Positions 8,091 to 15,708 of a DNA stretch of 25,061 nucleotides are shown here, one piece after another; the first letter of the stretch is position 1; every line of letters begins with the position of its first letter. The position numbers and the translations under genes are program-made. The stretch is taken from positions 1 through 25,061 of the forward strand of contig JBPCOI010000034.1 of assembly GCA_051000395.1 (NCBI GenBank), written 5' to 3'. The notes under the pieces were generated by a model. That model was given only the letters and a program-made list of their open reading frames with translations. It was not told the DNA's origin and ran no database searches. Source of the DNA: JBPCOI01 sp051000395 (GTDB taxonomy: Bacteria; Actinomycetota; Actinomycetes; Mycobacteriales; Jatrophihabitantaceae).

Positions 8091-8732
8091 TCACTGGATG
8101 ATGTAGATCGTCGCGAACAGGCCGATCCACACCACGTCCACGAAGTGCCAGTAGTAGGACACCACGATCGCCGCGGTCGCCTGGGCGGGCGTGAACTTGC
8201 CCAGCGTGGTGCGCATCAGGAAGAGGATGAACGCGATCAGGCCGCCGAGCACGTGCAGCCCGTGGAAGCCCTCGGTGAGGAAGAAGACCGAGCCGTAACC
8301 GGTGCGCGAGATCGTGTTGCCCTCGAGGACCTCCAGCCGGAACTCGTTGCCCTGACCGACGAGGAACGCGAGGCCGAGGAAGAAGGTGAAGGTGAACCAG
8401 CGGCGCAGCTTGAACACGTCGCCCTTCTCCGCGGCGAACACGCCCCACTGGCAGGTGAAACTCGATGCCACCAGGATGATCGTGAACGGCGTGGCGTAGG
8501 CGACCTTCGGTTTGATCAGCTCGCCGGCGTGGATTCCCCCGTCGTTCGGCAGGTGCATCGGCCAGTCCGGCATATGCACCGACCGCATCGTGTAGTACAT
8601 CGCGAAGAGGCCCGCGAAGAACATCAGCTCGCTGGAGAGCCAGACGATGGTGCCGACGGCGACGATGTTCGGACGCGTCAGGGAATGCACCTTGCTGGAC
8701 TCGAAGCTGGGGGCAGCGGCTGTCGCAGTCAC
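8091..8732 (-). CDS. ctaE: Cytochrome c oxidase subunit III
   Basis: CtaE is the core subunit III of the aa3 oxidase. The 213 residues hold five hydrophobic segments and family motifs such as WLSSELMFFAGLFAMYY, GFHGLHVLGG and SYYWHFVDVVW. The GTG start at 8732 gives an N-terminus of about 14 residues before KVHSLTRPN, as in other actinobacteria. CATAAT lies 6 nt before this GTG and no Shine-Dalgarno sequence is visible, which points to a leaderless mRNA. It is the first gene of the ctaE-qcrCAB operon. The open frame extends far upstream, but only as an antisense shadow of trpD. Confidence 0.95.
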   Translation of the reverse strand: MTATAAAPSFESSKVHSLTRPNIVAVGTIVWLSSELMFFAGLFAMYYTMRSVHMPDWPMHLPNDGGIHAGELIKPKVAYATPFTIILVASSFTCQWGVFAAEKGDVFKLRRWFTFTFFLGLAFLVGQGNEFRLEVLEGNTISRTGYGSVFFLTEGFHGLHVLGGLIAFILFLMRTTLGKFTPAQATAAIVVSYYWHFVDVVWIGLFATIYIIQ

Positions 8733-8738
8733 GAAGGC

Positions 8739-8744
8739 ATTATG
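8739..8744 (-). promoter_or_regulatory. -10 CATAAT of the ctaE-qcrCAB operon
   Basis: CATAAT differs from TATAAT only in its first base and stands 6 nt before the ctaE GTG. The divergent gene starts 147 bp away. Confidence 0.45.
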
Positions 8745-8866
8745 TCCTGCCGCAGCGCCGCTTTCTCGCCGGGGTCGGGGTCGTGTTGCCGCCGTCGTCC
8801 GACCGGCACCGAGCGGCACCGGACGCGCCACCGGACGCGCCACCGCGAGGGCGCCGGGGCCGCGGT

Positions 8867-8872
8867 TACGAT
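8867..8872 (+). promoter_or_regulatory. -10 TACGAT, leaderless start at 8880
   Basis: TACGAT fits TANNNT and precedes the ATG at 8880 by 7 nt. It overlaps an alternative ATG at 8871, so transcription from it would exclude that start. This decided the start of the next gene. Confidence 0.5.
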
Positions 8873-8879
8873 GCAGCGC

Positions 8880-9332
8880 ATGGACGCGCGCAGCCGAGCC
8901 CACGAGCCGAGACGAAGCGGTTCGGCCGAGCCGGTCACCGTCCTCGTGTACAGCAATTCCGCCGACCTGCGGGCGCAGGTACGCACGGCGGTGGGCCGCC
9001 GGCCCGCACCGGATGTCGGGCGCATCGACTGGGTCGAATGTGGCACCAACGCCGAGGTCATCGCCCAGCTCGACGAGGGCGGCCTGGACGTCGTGATCTT
9101 CGACGGCGAGGCGCAGCCGACGGGGGGCATGGGCCTGGCCCGCCAATTCAAGAACGAGATCCAGGACTGCCCGCCGATCGTCGTGCTGATCGCCCGCAAG
9201 CAAGACGGCTGGCTGGCGAGCTGGTCGCTCGCCGACGCCGTCATCTCGATGCCGCTCGACCCCATCGAGGCCGCGGCGGTCGTCGCCGGCCAGTTGCGCC
9301 GCGGCACCGGCGTCATCCCCGTCGTCCGGTAG
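8880..9332 (+). CDS. Receiver-like (degenerate response regulator) protein without output domain
   Basis: The 150-residue protein has an N-terminal tail of about 15 residues and then a CheY-like pattern: strand VTVLVYSN, strand VVIFDG, strand IVVLIA and strand AVISMPLDP. The aspartate at the phosphorylation position is kept (IFDGEAQP). The acidic pair after the first strand is missing (YSNSAD), the Ser/Thr switch is alanine (LIARKQD), and the conserved lysine is methionine (SMP). It is therefore probably a pseudo-receiver that works by protein contact. There is no DNA-binding or enzyme domain. It is divergent from ctaE and lies 6 bp before trpD, so it is transcribed with trpD. Its partner is unknown. 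Confidence 0.75.
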   Translation: MDARSRAHEPRRSGSAEPVTVLVYSNSADLRAQVRTAVGRRPAPDVGRIDWVECGTNAEVIAQLDEGGLDVVIFDGEAQPTGGMGLARQFKNEIQDCPPIVVLIARKQDGWLASWSLADAVISMPLDPIEAAAVVAGQLRRGTGVIPVVR

Positions 9333-9338
9333 CCGCCG

Positions 9339-10406
9339 GTGACCTCCGCGGCAGCCGGCCACAGCTGGCCGGTGGTGCTGCTCGCCCTGATGCGCGGACA
9401 GTCCCTCGATTCGGCAGCCACCGCCTGGGCGATGGACGAGATCATGGCCGGGCAGGCCAGCGCGGCCCAGCTGGCCGCTTTCGCCGTGCTCCTGCGCGCC
9501 AAGGGCGAGACCGCAGACGAACTCGATGGTTTGGTGCGCACGATGCTGCGCCGCGCCGTCCCGGTCGTCCTCGACGCCCCGGCGGTCGACATCGTCGGTA
9601 CCGGCGGCGACGTCGCGCACACGGTCAACATCACCACGATGGCCGCTCTGGTCGTCGCCGGATCCGGACGCCGCGTCGTCAAGCACGGCAACCGCAGCGC
9701 GTCCTCGCTGTGCGGCTCGGCGGATGTGCTGGAACAGCTCGGAATCGCGATCGACCTCGGCCCGGAGGGTGTTCGCTCGACCGTGGCCGAGGTGGGCATC
9801 GGCTTCTGCTTCGCGCCGGTGTTCCATCCGGGGATGCGCTTCGCCGGGCCGCCGCGCCGCGAGCTCGGGGTGCCCACCGCGTTCAACTTCCTCGGACCGT
9901 TGACCAACCCGGCTCGCCCGCGTGCGTCGGCGATCGGGTGTGCCGACCGCCGGATGGCTCCGGTCATGGCTGAAGTCTTCGCCCGGCGCGGCGACACGGC
10001 GCTGGTCTTCCGCGGCGACGACGGCCTGGACGAACTGACGACCACGACCACGTCGAGCCTGTGGCTGGCATCGGCGGGCTCGGTCACCGAGACCTCGCTC
10101 GATCCCGCCGCGTTCGGGCTCGCGCTCGTCGAGCACCGGGCGCTGGCCGGCGGCGATCCGGCCCACAACGCGGCCGTCGTGCGCGAGGTGCTGGCCGGAC
10201 GGGGCGGGGCGGCGCGGGACGCGGTGCTGCTGAACGCGGCGGCGGCGATCGCGGCGCACGATGGGCTCGATCCCGACCGCGTGGAGTCCGCGATCGAGGC
10301 CGGCCTGCACGCCGCGGCCGAGGCTGTCGACGGGGGAGCGGCCGAGGCGCTGCTGGAACGCTGGATCACGGCCGGTCGCCGTGCCCGCGACGCCGAAGCG
10401 CAGTGA
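9339..10406 (+). CDS. trpD: Anthranilate phosphoribosyltransferase
   Basis: TrpD joins anthranilate to PRPP in tryptophan biosynthesis. The 355-residue protein shows the glycine-rich PRPP loop GTGGD, the NIT segment after it, KHGNRSASS and the second-domain FNFLGPLTNPARP motif. The GTG start is 6 bp after the receiver-like gene. No other trp genes are nearby, so the gene sits alone beside the respiratory cluster, as trpD does in mycobacteria. A hairpin follows immediately after the stop. Confidence 0.95.
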   Translation: MTSAAAGHSWPVVLLALMRGQSLDSAATAWAMDEIMAGQASAAQLAAFAVLLRAKGETADELDGLVRTMLRRAVPVVLDAPAVDIVGTGGDVAHTVNITTMAALVVAGSGRRVVKHGNRSASSLCGSADVLEQLGIAIDLGPEGVRSTVAEVGIGFCFAPVFHPGMRFAGPPRRELGVPTAFNFLGPLTNPARPRASAIGCADRRMAPVMAEVFARRGDTALVFRGDDGLDELTTTTTSSLWLASAGSVTETSLDPAAFGLALVEHRALAGGDPAHNAAVVREVLAGRGGAARDAVLLNAAAAIAAHDGLDPDRVESAIEAGLHAAAEAVDGGAAEALLERWITAGRRARDAEAQ

Positions 10407-10407
10407 T

Positions 10408-10428
10408 CCTGCCGCGCTGAGCGGCAGG
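10408..10428 (+). terminator. Hairpin after trpD
   Basis: CCTGCCGC (10408-10415) and GCGGCAGG (10421-10428) pair perfectly around a 5-nt loop, starting 2 nt after the trpD stop. No T tract follows. Confidence 0.55.
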
Positions 10429-10530
10429 CAAGCAGGCCGCGTCGGCACCGAGATCGGACGTCCGCGACGCGACCGGCCGCGGCGAGCGCATCGCGCCGAG
10501 GTCGGCTGCTGCGCCCGCCACCGGGCGAGG

Positions 10531-10536
10531 GACACT
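10531..10536 (+). promoter_or_regulatory. Possible -10 GACACT of the CtaG-like gene
   Basis: GACACT is 6 nt before the ATG at 10543. The intervening GGAGG lies only 1 nt from the ATG, which is too close for a good ribosome site, so a leaderless start is the better reading. The call is weak because the first base is not T. Confidence 0.3.
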
Positions 10537-10542
10537 GGAGGC

Positions 10543-11685
10543 ATGCCCGCAGCGCCGCGCGGTCCCCGCGTGCCGCGACTTGCCGTCGTGGCCTGGACCT
10601 TCGCCGCACTCGTCCTCACCGGGGTCGCGCTCGCCGTGTGGCATTACCTCGCCGGCGACAGCATGGCCGCCATGCCTGGCCGGACGGGCGTCGCCGACGC
10701 GATGGCACGCGGCGGTGCCGACCCATTCGGTCCGCTGTTCGGCACGAGGCTGGTGACCGCCTGGCAGCTGGACGCGCTCGCGCTGGCGGTGCTCGTCCTG
10801 GCCGCGGCGTGGTACCTGACCGGTGTCGCGCTGGTGCCACTGCGCACGCCGGGCGCCCGGTGGCCGGCGGTGCGCACGCTGGCCTTCCTCGCCGGAATCG
10901 CGGTGTGCGCGTTCGCGACCAACGGCAGCATCGCGGTCTACGACCAGGCGCTGTTCACCGCCCACATGGCCGGGCACCTGGCGCTGCTGATGCTCGCGCC
11001 GGCGTTGCTGGTCACCGGCCGCCCGCTACGCCTGGCGATCGAGGCCACGCGCGCGCCCACCAGCGACCGGATCGCGGCGCTCGCGAAGGGCCCGGTCGTG
11101 TCGCTGCTGGTCTCCCCGCCGGTGGCGCTGGCGTCCTACGCGGGCGTCATCGTCGGCAGCCACCTCACCGGGCTGATGGACACGATCATGCGCAATACCT
11201 GGGCCGGTCAGCTCGAGCACGTCGTCTACGTGCTGGTCGGTTGTCAGTTCTTCGCGCTTGTCGTGGGTGACGAGCCGATCCGCTGGCGCCTCGCGTCACC
11301 GGCCCGCTGGCTGCTGCTCGCGGTCGCCATGGCGGTGGACACGTTCACCGGCATCGTGCTGATGCAGGGCAGCCACGCGGTCGCCCTGCTGCCCGCCTCC
11401 GGTCTGCAGGTGGACGCGCTGTCGGACACCCGCACCGGTGGAGCGATCATGTGGTTCGGCGGGGACGCGATCATGGCCCTGGTCATGGTCACCCTCGTCA
11501 TCGGCTGGCTGCGGCGCGTCGACACCGCCCGTGCCGACGAGAAGGGCTGGCTGGAGCAGGCGCGGCGGGCTGCCTTCGCCGAGCACACCGGCGCCACGCA
11601 CACGACGGCGGAGACGTTCGACGACGACGACGAGGCGCGCCGCTCCTACAACGCGTGGCTGGCCGGACTCGACCAGCAGCGCTGA
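10543..11685 (+). CDS. Cytochrome c oxidase assembly protein, CtaG (caa3) family
   Basis: This is a polytopic membrane protein of the Caa3_CtaG family, thought to help copper or oxidase assembly. From the ATG at 10543 it has 380 residues with about seven or eight hydrophobic segments. Histidines are placed as in the family: FTAHMAGHLALLMLAPALLVTGRP and the QLEHVVYVLVG helix, with MQGSHAVALLP later. The C-terminus (about 340-380) is hydrophilic and acidic (TFDDDDEARRSYNAWLAGLD). It is not related in sequence to the classical Cox11-type CtaG despite the shared name. Its position near the ctaC and ctaE genes suits an assembly role. It converges on the Lrp-like gene with a 5-bp gap. Confidence 0.85.
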   Translation: MPAAPRGPRVPRLAVVAWTFAALVLTGVALAVWHYLAGDSMAAMPGRTGVADAMARGGADPFGPLFGTRLVTAWQLDALALAVLVLAAAWYLTGVALVPLRTPGARWPAVRTLAFLAGIAVCAFATNGSIAVYDQALFTAHMAGHLALLMLAPALLVTGRPLRLAIEATRAPTSDRIAALAKGPVVSLLVSPPVALASYAGVIVGSHLTGLMDTIMRNTWAGQLEHVVYVLVGCQFFALVVGDEPIRWRLASPARWLLLAVAMAVDTFTGIVLMQGSHAVALLPASGLQVDALSDTRTGGAIMWFGGDAIMALVMVTLVIGWLRRVDTARADEKGWLEQARRAAFAEHTGATHTTAETFDDDDEARRSYNAWLAGLDQQR

Positions 11686-11690
11686 TGCGC

Positions 11691-11969
11691 CTACTCCAGG
11701 CCGATGGAGAAGGTGGCGTCGAGGTCGTGGCGGGAGTACGCCCGAAACGCGATGTGCGTGTCGGTGTGCAGCACGCCAGCGACCTTCGACAGCCGCCCGG
11801 CGATGGTCTGCGCGATCTGGTCGAACTCGCGGACCCGGACGAGGGCTATCAGATCCGCGTCGCCGGCGACGGAGTAGACCTCGCTGACCCCGTCCAGCTC
11901 CGCGATCTGCTGGGCGACCTCGGGAATCTGGTCGGCCTCGACGCGGATCATGACGATCGCGGTGATCAT
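11691..11969 (-). CDS. Stand-alone Lrp/AsnC ligand-binding (RAM) domain protein
   Basis: The 92 residues correspond only to the effector-binding half of Lrp/AsnC regulators, beginning MITAIVMIRV, with the typical strands around VYSVAGDADLIALVRVREFDQI. There is no helix-turn-helix before it; the upstream DNA holds a promoter instead. Such stand-alone domains bind amino acids or small ligands and can modulate full-length Lrp proteins. The ligand is unknown. The nearness of asnB and trpD makes an amino acid likely but does not prove it. Confidence 0.85.
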   Translation of the reverse strand: MITAIVMIRVEADQIPEVAQQIAELDGVSEVYSVAGDADLIALVRVREFDQIAQTIAGRLSKVAGVLHTDTHIAFRAYSRHDLDATFSIGLE

Positions 11970-11975
11970 GCCGTC

Positions 11976-11981
11976 ATGGTA
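11976..11981 (-). promoter_or_regulatory. -10 TACCAT of the Lrp-like gene, leaderless configuration
   Basis: TACCAT lies 6 nt before the ATG at 11969, with no Shine-Dalgarno sequence between them. Confidence 0.5.
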
Positions 11982-12089
11982 GAGCGAACCACCGTCCAGC
12001 AGGAAAGCGGTGTCACGTCCGCGCTGGCAGATCGAAGATCAGGCCTGGACACACCGCGGCGCTGCGGTTGCGGAGCGCCGCAACGCCGC

Positions 12090-12095
12090 TACGGT
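12090..12095 (+). promoter_or_regulatory. -10 TACGGT of the MarR gene, leaderless configuration
   Basis: TACGGT lies 6 nt before the GTG at 12102. This supports the GTG rather than the ATG at 12117 as the start. Confidence 0.45.
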
Positions 12096-12101
12096 GGGCG
12101 G

Positions 12102-12638
12102 GTGGCGGGCGTCGAGATGTCTGACGAGGAACTCGTCGCCCAGTGGGAGCTGATTGTCCGTGCGGTCTCGCGGACGCAGCTGCGCGTGGTGCAGAAGATC
12201 CGGGAGTCCGGATTGCCGGCGCAGTCCTTCGGCGCGCTGCACCTGCTGCTGAGCAGCACCGACCATCGCCTGCCGATGAGCCGGCTCGCCCGCGAGCTGT
12301 CGATCACGTCGGGGGGCTTCACGAAGATGGCCGACCGGCTGGGCCGGGACGGGCTCATCGACCGCCGCAGCTCGGCCGGCGACCGCCGCGTCGTGTACGC
12401 GACGCTCACCGAGCACGGCCTGCAGCTGGCTCGGGAGATGGAGAGCCTCTACGCGGCCGCGTTGCGCGAACGGGTGCTCGACGTGCTCAGCCCGGACAGT
12501 CTCGGGGCGCTCGCCGGGCGCATCCGCGCACTCGCCGAGGGGGACGAGGTCGCCGAGCTGGCCGAGGAGTCGCTGACCGACGACGAGGCGGCGGCCATCC
12601 TGCCGCGCCGGCGCCTGGCCGATCGCGACGAGGGCTAG
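12102..12638 (+). CDS. MarR-family transcriptional regulator
   Basis: The 178-residue protein has a MarR winged helix-turn-helix. The recognition part reads LPMSRLARELSITSGGFTKM, and the wing reads RRSSAGDRRVVYATLT. The remaining helices should form the dimer and ligand pocket. A tail after about residue 150 (DEVAELAEESLTDDEAA) is acidic. MarR proteins usually repress a neighbouring gene, but both neighbours here are convergent or divergent single genes (the Lrp-like gene is divergent, with about 130 bp between). The target is not evident. Confidence 0.88.
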   Translation: MAGVEMSDEELVAQWELIVRAVSRTQLRVVQKIRESGLPAQSFGALHLLLSSTDHRLPMSRLARELSITSGGFTKMADRLGRDGLIDRRSSAGDRRVVYATLTEHGLQLAREMESLYAAALRERVLDVLSPDSLGALAGRIRALAEGDEVAELAEESLTDDEAAAILPRRRLADRDEG

Positions 12639-12674
12639 CGCGACCAGCCCCGCTCGATTGTGCTGGCGCGGGCC

Positions 12675-13991
12675 TCAGCCCAGCGGCGGCTCGACGGGCA
12701 CTCGGCCCGCCTCGAGTAGCGGCCGGAGCTCGTCCGGCGGCACCGGCTGGCCGAACAGATGGCCCTGGGCACGGTGGCAGCCCAGGCGCAGCAGCTCGAG
12801 CGCCGCGACCCGGGTCTCCACGCCCTCGGCGACGATCTCGAGGCCGAAGTCACCGGCGATGCTGATGATCGCCGCGACGATGATCGTGTCCGTCGGGTCG
12901 GTGCCGAGGTCGCCGACGAACGACCTGTCGATCTTCACGGCGTCGATCGGCAGGGCTTTCAGCCGCAGCAGCGAGCTGAAGCCGGTGCCGTAGTCGTCCA
13001 GGGCCGTCGTCACGCCCGAAGCCCGCAGCTGCCGCATCACCGACGAGGTGCCCTCCAGATCCGGTACGTGTTCGGATTCGGTCATCTCGATGCAGAGCAC
13101 CTCGGGTGCCAGGTCGAACTCGGCCAGTACGTCGGCTACCAGCGCCGGCGTGCCCGCGTCGGCCAGCTGGGTGGGTGACATGTTGACGCGGACGACGAGG
13201 GAGCGGCCGGCCAGTAGTCCAGCCCAGGACTTGCGGTGCCGGCAGGCCTCCCGAAGCGCCCACTCGCCGAGTTCCACGATCATCTCCGTGCGTTCGGCGA
13301 CCTCGACGAACTGGTCGGCACCGAGCAGGCCCAGGACCGGGTGCCACCAGCGCATCAGCGCCTCGACGCCGACGAGGGCACCGGTGCGCATGTCGACCTC
13401 GGGCTGGAAGTGCATGTGCAACGCTTCGGTGCGCAGCGCGGCCCGCAGGTTCAGCTCGATCTGAGAGCGATAGGTCGCCCACGACCGCACGTCGCCACTG
13501 AACCCGACCGCGACGTTGCCCGAGCGTTGCTGAGCCGCCTCCAGGGCGTCGTCGGCGCACTTGGCCAGCTCGCTGATGCTCAGTTCTCCCGGCGGGAGGA
13601 AGGCGAGGCCGATACTGACCGACCTGCTCACCTCGCGCCCGGCCAGGGTGACCGGCTCGCGCAGGAGTTCGCGCAGCCGCTCGCCTTCGGCCTGGGCCCT
13701 CGGCTGGTCGGCCAGCCCGGGACGAAGGACCGCGATCACGTCGCCGTCCACCTCGGTGGTGAGGCCGCGAGGTCCGGCCCACCGATCGATACGCCGGGTG
13801 AACTCCTGCAGCAGCTGATCTCCGGCGTCATAGCCGAGCACGTCGTTGACGGCCTTGAAACGGTCGATGTCGACGAAGTAGAACCCGGCGCCGTCGTCGG
13901 CCCGCAGTCCCAGCTCCGGCAGGCTCATGGACAGCAGATCGCGCCACGTGGGGCGCGGCGCGGGTTTCACGAGGGGGTCATCGTCGATCAC
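12675..13991 (-). CDS. Cyclic-di-GMP phosphodiesterase with degenerate GGDEF and intact EAL domain
   Basis: The 438-residue protein has no membrane helix or signal peptide. Residues about 30-165 are a GGDEF fold whose signature is lost (DGDVI at 82-86 in place of GGDEF), so it cannot make cyclic-di-GMP, though it may bind GTP as a regulatory site. The EAL domain (about 175-430) keeps its catalytic set: EAL at 210-212, Asn270 (NMSP), Glu302, the DDYGTG loop with Asp332-Asp333, Lys353 (VKIDRSFV), Glu389 (AEGVET) and Gln409. It should hydrolyse cyclic-di-GMP to pGpG. The GTG start at 13991 was chosen; TATCTT at 14012-14017 could be its -10. It is divergent from the MFS exporter. Confidence 0.9.
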   Translation of the reverse strand: MIDDDPLVKPAPRPTWRDLLSMSLPELGLRADDGAGFYFVDIDRFKAVNDVLGYDAGDQLLQEFTRRIDRWAGPRGLTTEVDGDVIAVLRPGLADQPRAQAEGERLRELLREPVTLAGREVSRSVSIGLAFLPPGELSISELAKCADDALEAAQQRSGNVAVGFSGDVRSWATYRSQIELNLRAALRTEALHMHFQPEVDMRTGALVGVEALMRWWHPVLGLLGADQFVEVAERTEMIVELGEWALREACRHRKSWAGLLAGRSLVVRVNMSPTQLADAGTPALVADVLAEFDLAPEVLCIEMTESEHVPDLEGTSSVMRQLRASGVTTALDDYGTGFSSLLRLKALPIDAVKIDRSFVGDLGTDPTDTIIVAAIISIAGDFGLEIVAEGVETRVAALELLRLGCHRAQGHLFGQPVPPDELRPLLEAGRVPVEPPLG

Positions 13992-14143
13992 ACCAGTACG
14001 CCGTCACACCTAAGATACTGCACCACGGAAGCTATTGCTCGTACCATGTGCAAGTAGTTGCCAGCTTCTCGCCGGGGTCACGAGCGGAGTTGTCCGGAGA
14101 CGCCCGCATTGCCGCTAGCCTGATCCTTCTCCGGTGGAGGATC
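13992..14143. promoter_or_regulatory. Divergent promoter region of the EAL and MFS genes
   Basis: This intergenic stretch is visibly richer in A and T than its surroundings. It holds TATCTT (14012-14017, minus) as a possible -10 for the EAL gene and TAGCCT (14116-14121, plus) for the MFS gene, which has GGTGGAGG before its ATG. An imperfect inverted repeat, CTATTGC / GCAAGTAG with one bulged base (about 14032-14058), is a possible operator. Confidence 0.4.
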
Positions 14144-15424
14144 ATGACAGCTCGGCACAGACGCGCCCCGACGAGCCGCCGGCGCTCGGTCGGGGGCGGG
14201 CCGCTTCCCGGCGACGGGTTCCGCGCGGTTCTGGCTGTGCGCGAGTACCGCCGGCTCTGGCTGGCCGATGTCCAATCGCTGGTCGGCGACCAGCTCGCGC
14301 GGGTCGCCCTGTCCGTGCTGGTGTACTCGCACACCGGATCCGGCCTGCTGACCGCCGGCGTCTACGCGCTGACCTACCTGCCTTCATTACTCGCCGGGGT
14401 GCTGCTGGGGCGGCTGGCCGACCGGCTGCCCCCGCGCAGCCTGCTCGTGGCCGGCGACCTGATCCGCGCGGGGCTGCTGGCGTTGATGGCGGTGCCGGCG
14501 GTCCCGCTGCCGCTCGTTGTCGTGTTTCTGGTGCTGGCCGTGGTCGTCGGGACGCCCTGGAAGGCCGCGGAGTCGGCCCTGGTCGCCGAGATCTTGGCCG
14601 GCGAGGGATATGTGGTGGGGGTCGGCCTGCGCGTCGCCACGGTCCAGGCGGCGCAGCTGATCGGCTTTGCCGTCGGGGGCGCCGTCGTGGCAGCTGTCGG
14701 TGCGCGGACTGCCCTCGGGGTGGACGCTGGCACCTTCGCCGTCTCCGCGGCCTTGATGCGGTGGGGGCTGGCGCGTCGAGCGGCGGCCGGTGGTTCGAGC
14801 GACGGTCCGGAACGGGCCAGCTGGTGGAGTGGCATCTCGGTGGCCTTCGCCACCGAACGGCTGCGGGTGCTGCTCGGATTGTCGTGGCTGGCCGGGCTGT
14901 TCGTGGTGCCGGAGGGATTGGCTGCGCCGTACGCGGCGTCGGTGCACGGGGGGCCGGGGACTGTCGGCGTGTTCCTCGCGGCCAATCCGGCCGGCATGCT
15001 GGTCGCCGCGGTGCTGTTTTCCCGCTGGCTACCCGCGCAGGTGCGCAGCCGTGCGGTCGGTCCGATGGCGGTGGCTGCCGGCCTGCCGCTGCTCGGTTTC
15101 TGGGCAGCACCTAGCCTGGCCCTGGCGACGATCCTGCTTGCCCTGAGCGGCGCGGCCTCGGCCTATCAGATCCAGGTCATGACCGAGTTCGTCACCACCG
15201 TGCCCCGCGCCGGCCGTGGCCAGGCGATTGCCGTGGCCTCGTCCGGCCTGCTCGCTGCCCAGGGTCTCGGGTTGATCGCCGGCGGCGCCCTCGCACAGGT
15301 ATGGCACGTGGAGGCTGCCATCGCTGTCGCCGGCGCTGTCGGCACGCTGTCCGCAGCGGGTCTAGCCGTCGCACACCAGCGCTCGTCCGGTCACCGCTCC
15401 CGGTCAGCGAGCCTCGCCCACTGA
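14144..15424 (+). CDS. MFS transporter (probable exporter)
   Basis: The 426-residue protein has 11 or 12 hydrophobic helices, and the loop LGRLADRLPPRSLL between the second and third helices is the MFS signature region. The overall pattern resembles MFS_3 / enterobactin-exporter-like drug or metabolite efflux carriers; the substrate is unknown. I chose the ATG at 14144 because GGTGGAGG ends 3 nt before it. The frame is open to 14048, but that extension is hydrophilic and lacks a ribosome site. One leucine is a TTA codon (14387-14389), which is rare in such GC-rich genomes. It ends 29 bp from the convergent micro-ORF pair, so a link to peptide export is possible but unproven. Confidence 0.88.
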   Translation: MTARHRRAPTSRRRSVGGGPLPGDGFRAVLAVREYRRLWLADVQSLVGDQLARVALSVLVYSHTGSGLLTAGVYALTYLPSLLAGVLLGRLADRLPPRSLLVAGDLIRAGLLALMAVPAVPLPLVVVFLVLAVVVGTPWKAAESALVAEILAGEGYVVGVGLRVATVQAAQLIGFAVGGAVVAAVGARTALGVDAGTFAVSAALMRWGLARRAAAGGSSDGPERASWWSGISVAFATERLRVLLGLSWLAGLFVVPEGLAAPYAASVHGGPGTVGVFLAANPAGMLVAAVLFSRWLPAQVRSRAVGPMAVAAGLPLLGFWAAPSLALATILLALSGAASAYQIQVMTEFVTTVPRAGRGQAIAVASSGLLAAQGLGLIAGGALAQVWHVEAAIAVAGAVGTLSAAGLAVAHQRSSGHRSRSASLAH

Positions 15425-15453
15425 CCCAGCGCGAACAACTGTTTTAGGGTGTC

Positions 15454-15480
15454 TCAGCCCCAATCGACTCCGTACTTCAT
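15454..15480 (-). CDS. Eight-codon micro-ORF MKYGVDWG
   Basis: ATG AAG TAC GGA GTC GAT TGG GGC TGA is preceded by AGAGGAGGTGAGCGCGA, whose GGAGGTGA matches the actinobacterial anti-Shine-Dalgarno sequence with about 9 nt to the ATG. An in-frame TGA lies just upstream, so the peptide cannot be longer at its N-terminus. It is the second of two similar ORFs in tandem. I recognise no known peptide family. It could be a signal peptide, a RiPP-like precursor or a leader peptide. Confidence 0.45.
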   Translation of the reverse strand: MKYGVDWG

Positions 15481-15535
15481 TCGCGCTCACCTCCTCTGCT
15501 CACAGGTCACGACCGTTCCGCACGTACTTCGATGA

Positions 15536-15562
15536 TCAGCCCCAGTCGACACCGAACCCCAT
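15536..15562 (-). CDS. Eight-codon micro-ORF MGFGVDWG
   Basis: ATG GGG TTC GGT GTC GAC TGG GGC TGA is preceded by GGGGGTGAGGGCA. Compared with the second copy, the differences are synonymous (GGA/GGT, GAT/GAC), conservative (Tyr/Phe) or at the second residue (Lys/Gly), and GVDWG plus the stop are identical. This is what selection on a peptide would produce. An in-frame ATG at 15589 could extend it to 17 residues. A TAATGT hexamer at 15616-15621 (minus) is a possible -10. It is divergent from the GGEEF cyclase gene. Confidence 0.45.
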   Translation of the reverse strand: MGFGVDWG

Positions 15563-15615
15563 TGCCCTCACCCCCAATCCAAATGGCATGGTGCCCGCGA
15601 ATAGAACTAACAGCG

Positions 15616-15621
15616 ACATTA
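15616..15621 (-). promoter_or_regulatory. Possible -10 TAATGT for the micro-ORF pair
   Basis: TAATGT fits TANNNT and would give a 5' leader of about 45 nt before the first micro-ORF. No clear -35 is seen. Confidence 0.3.
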
Positions 15622-15708
15622 GCCCGTGCGAGGTAAGCTCCGCCTACGACGAGGTAGTCCCGCTGCGGGGGGCTCTTGGGGGACGATATGGCCGATTCGA
15701 TCCTGGTC

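Larger units (their letters stand above)
15454..15575. repeat. Imperfect direct repeat of about 40 bp containing the two micro-ORFs
   Basis: The blocks at 15454-15495 and 15536-15575 both begin TCAGCCCCA(A/G)TCGAC and both end in a CTCACC-type sequence, starting 82 bp apart. On the minus strand each block is a ribosome site plus an eight-codon ORF. A DNA-binding role for the repeat is the alternative. Confidence 0.7.

Noticed and set aside
10261..10542. N-terminal extension of the CtaG-like protein into trpD
   Set aside because: The extension is a shadow of the trpD end. The ATG at 10543 leads directly into the first membrane helix.
8091..10619. 842-codon open frame on the minus strand
   Set aside because: Only the last 213 codons (ctaE) look like protein. 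The rest lies antisense to the receiver-like gene and trpD and is a GC-bias shadow.
14048..14143. N-terminal extension of the MFS protein
   Set aside because: There is no ribosome site at 14048, the added sequence is hydrophilic, and GGTGGAGG just before 14144 decides the start.
15454..15575. CRISPR or attachment-site explanation of the 40-bp repeats
   Set aside because: There are only two imperfect copies, no cas genes, and no integrase or tRNA gene nearby; the codon-like pattern of differences fits micro-ORFs better.
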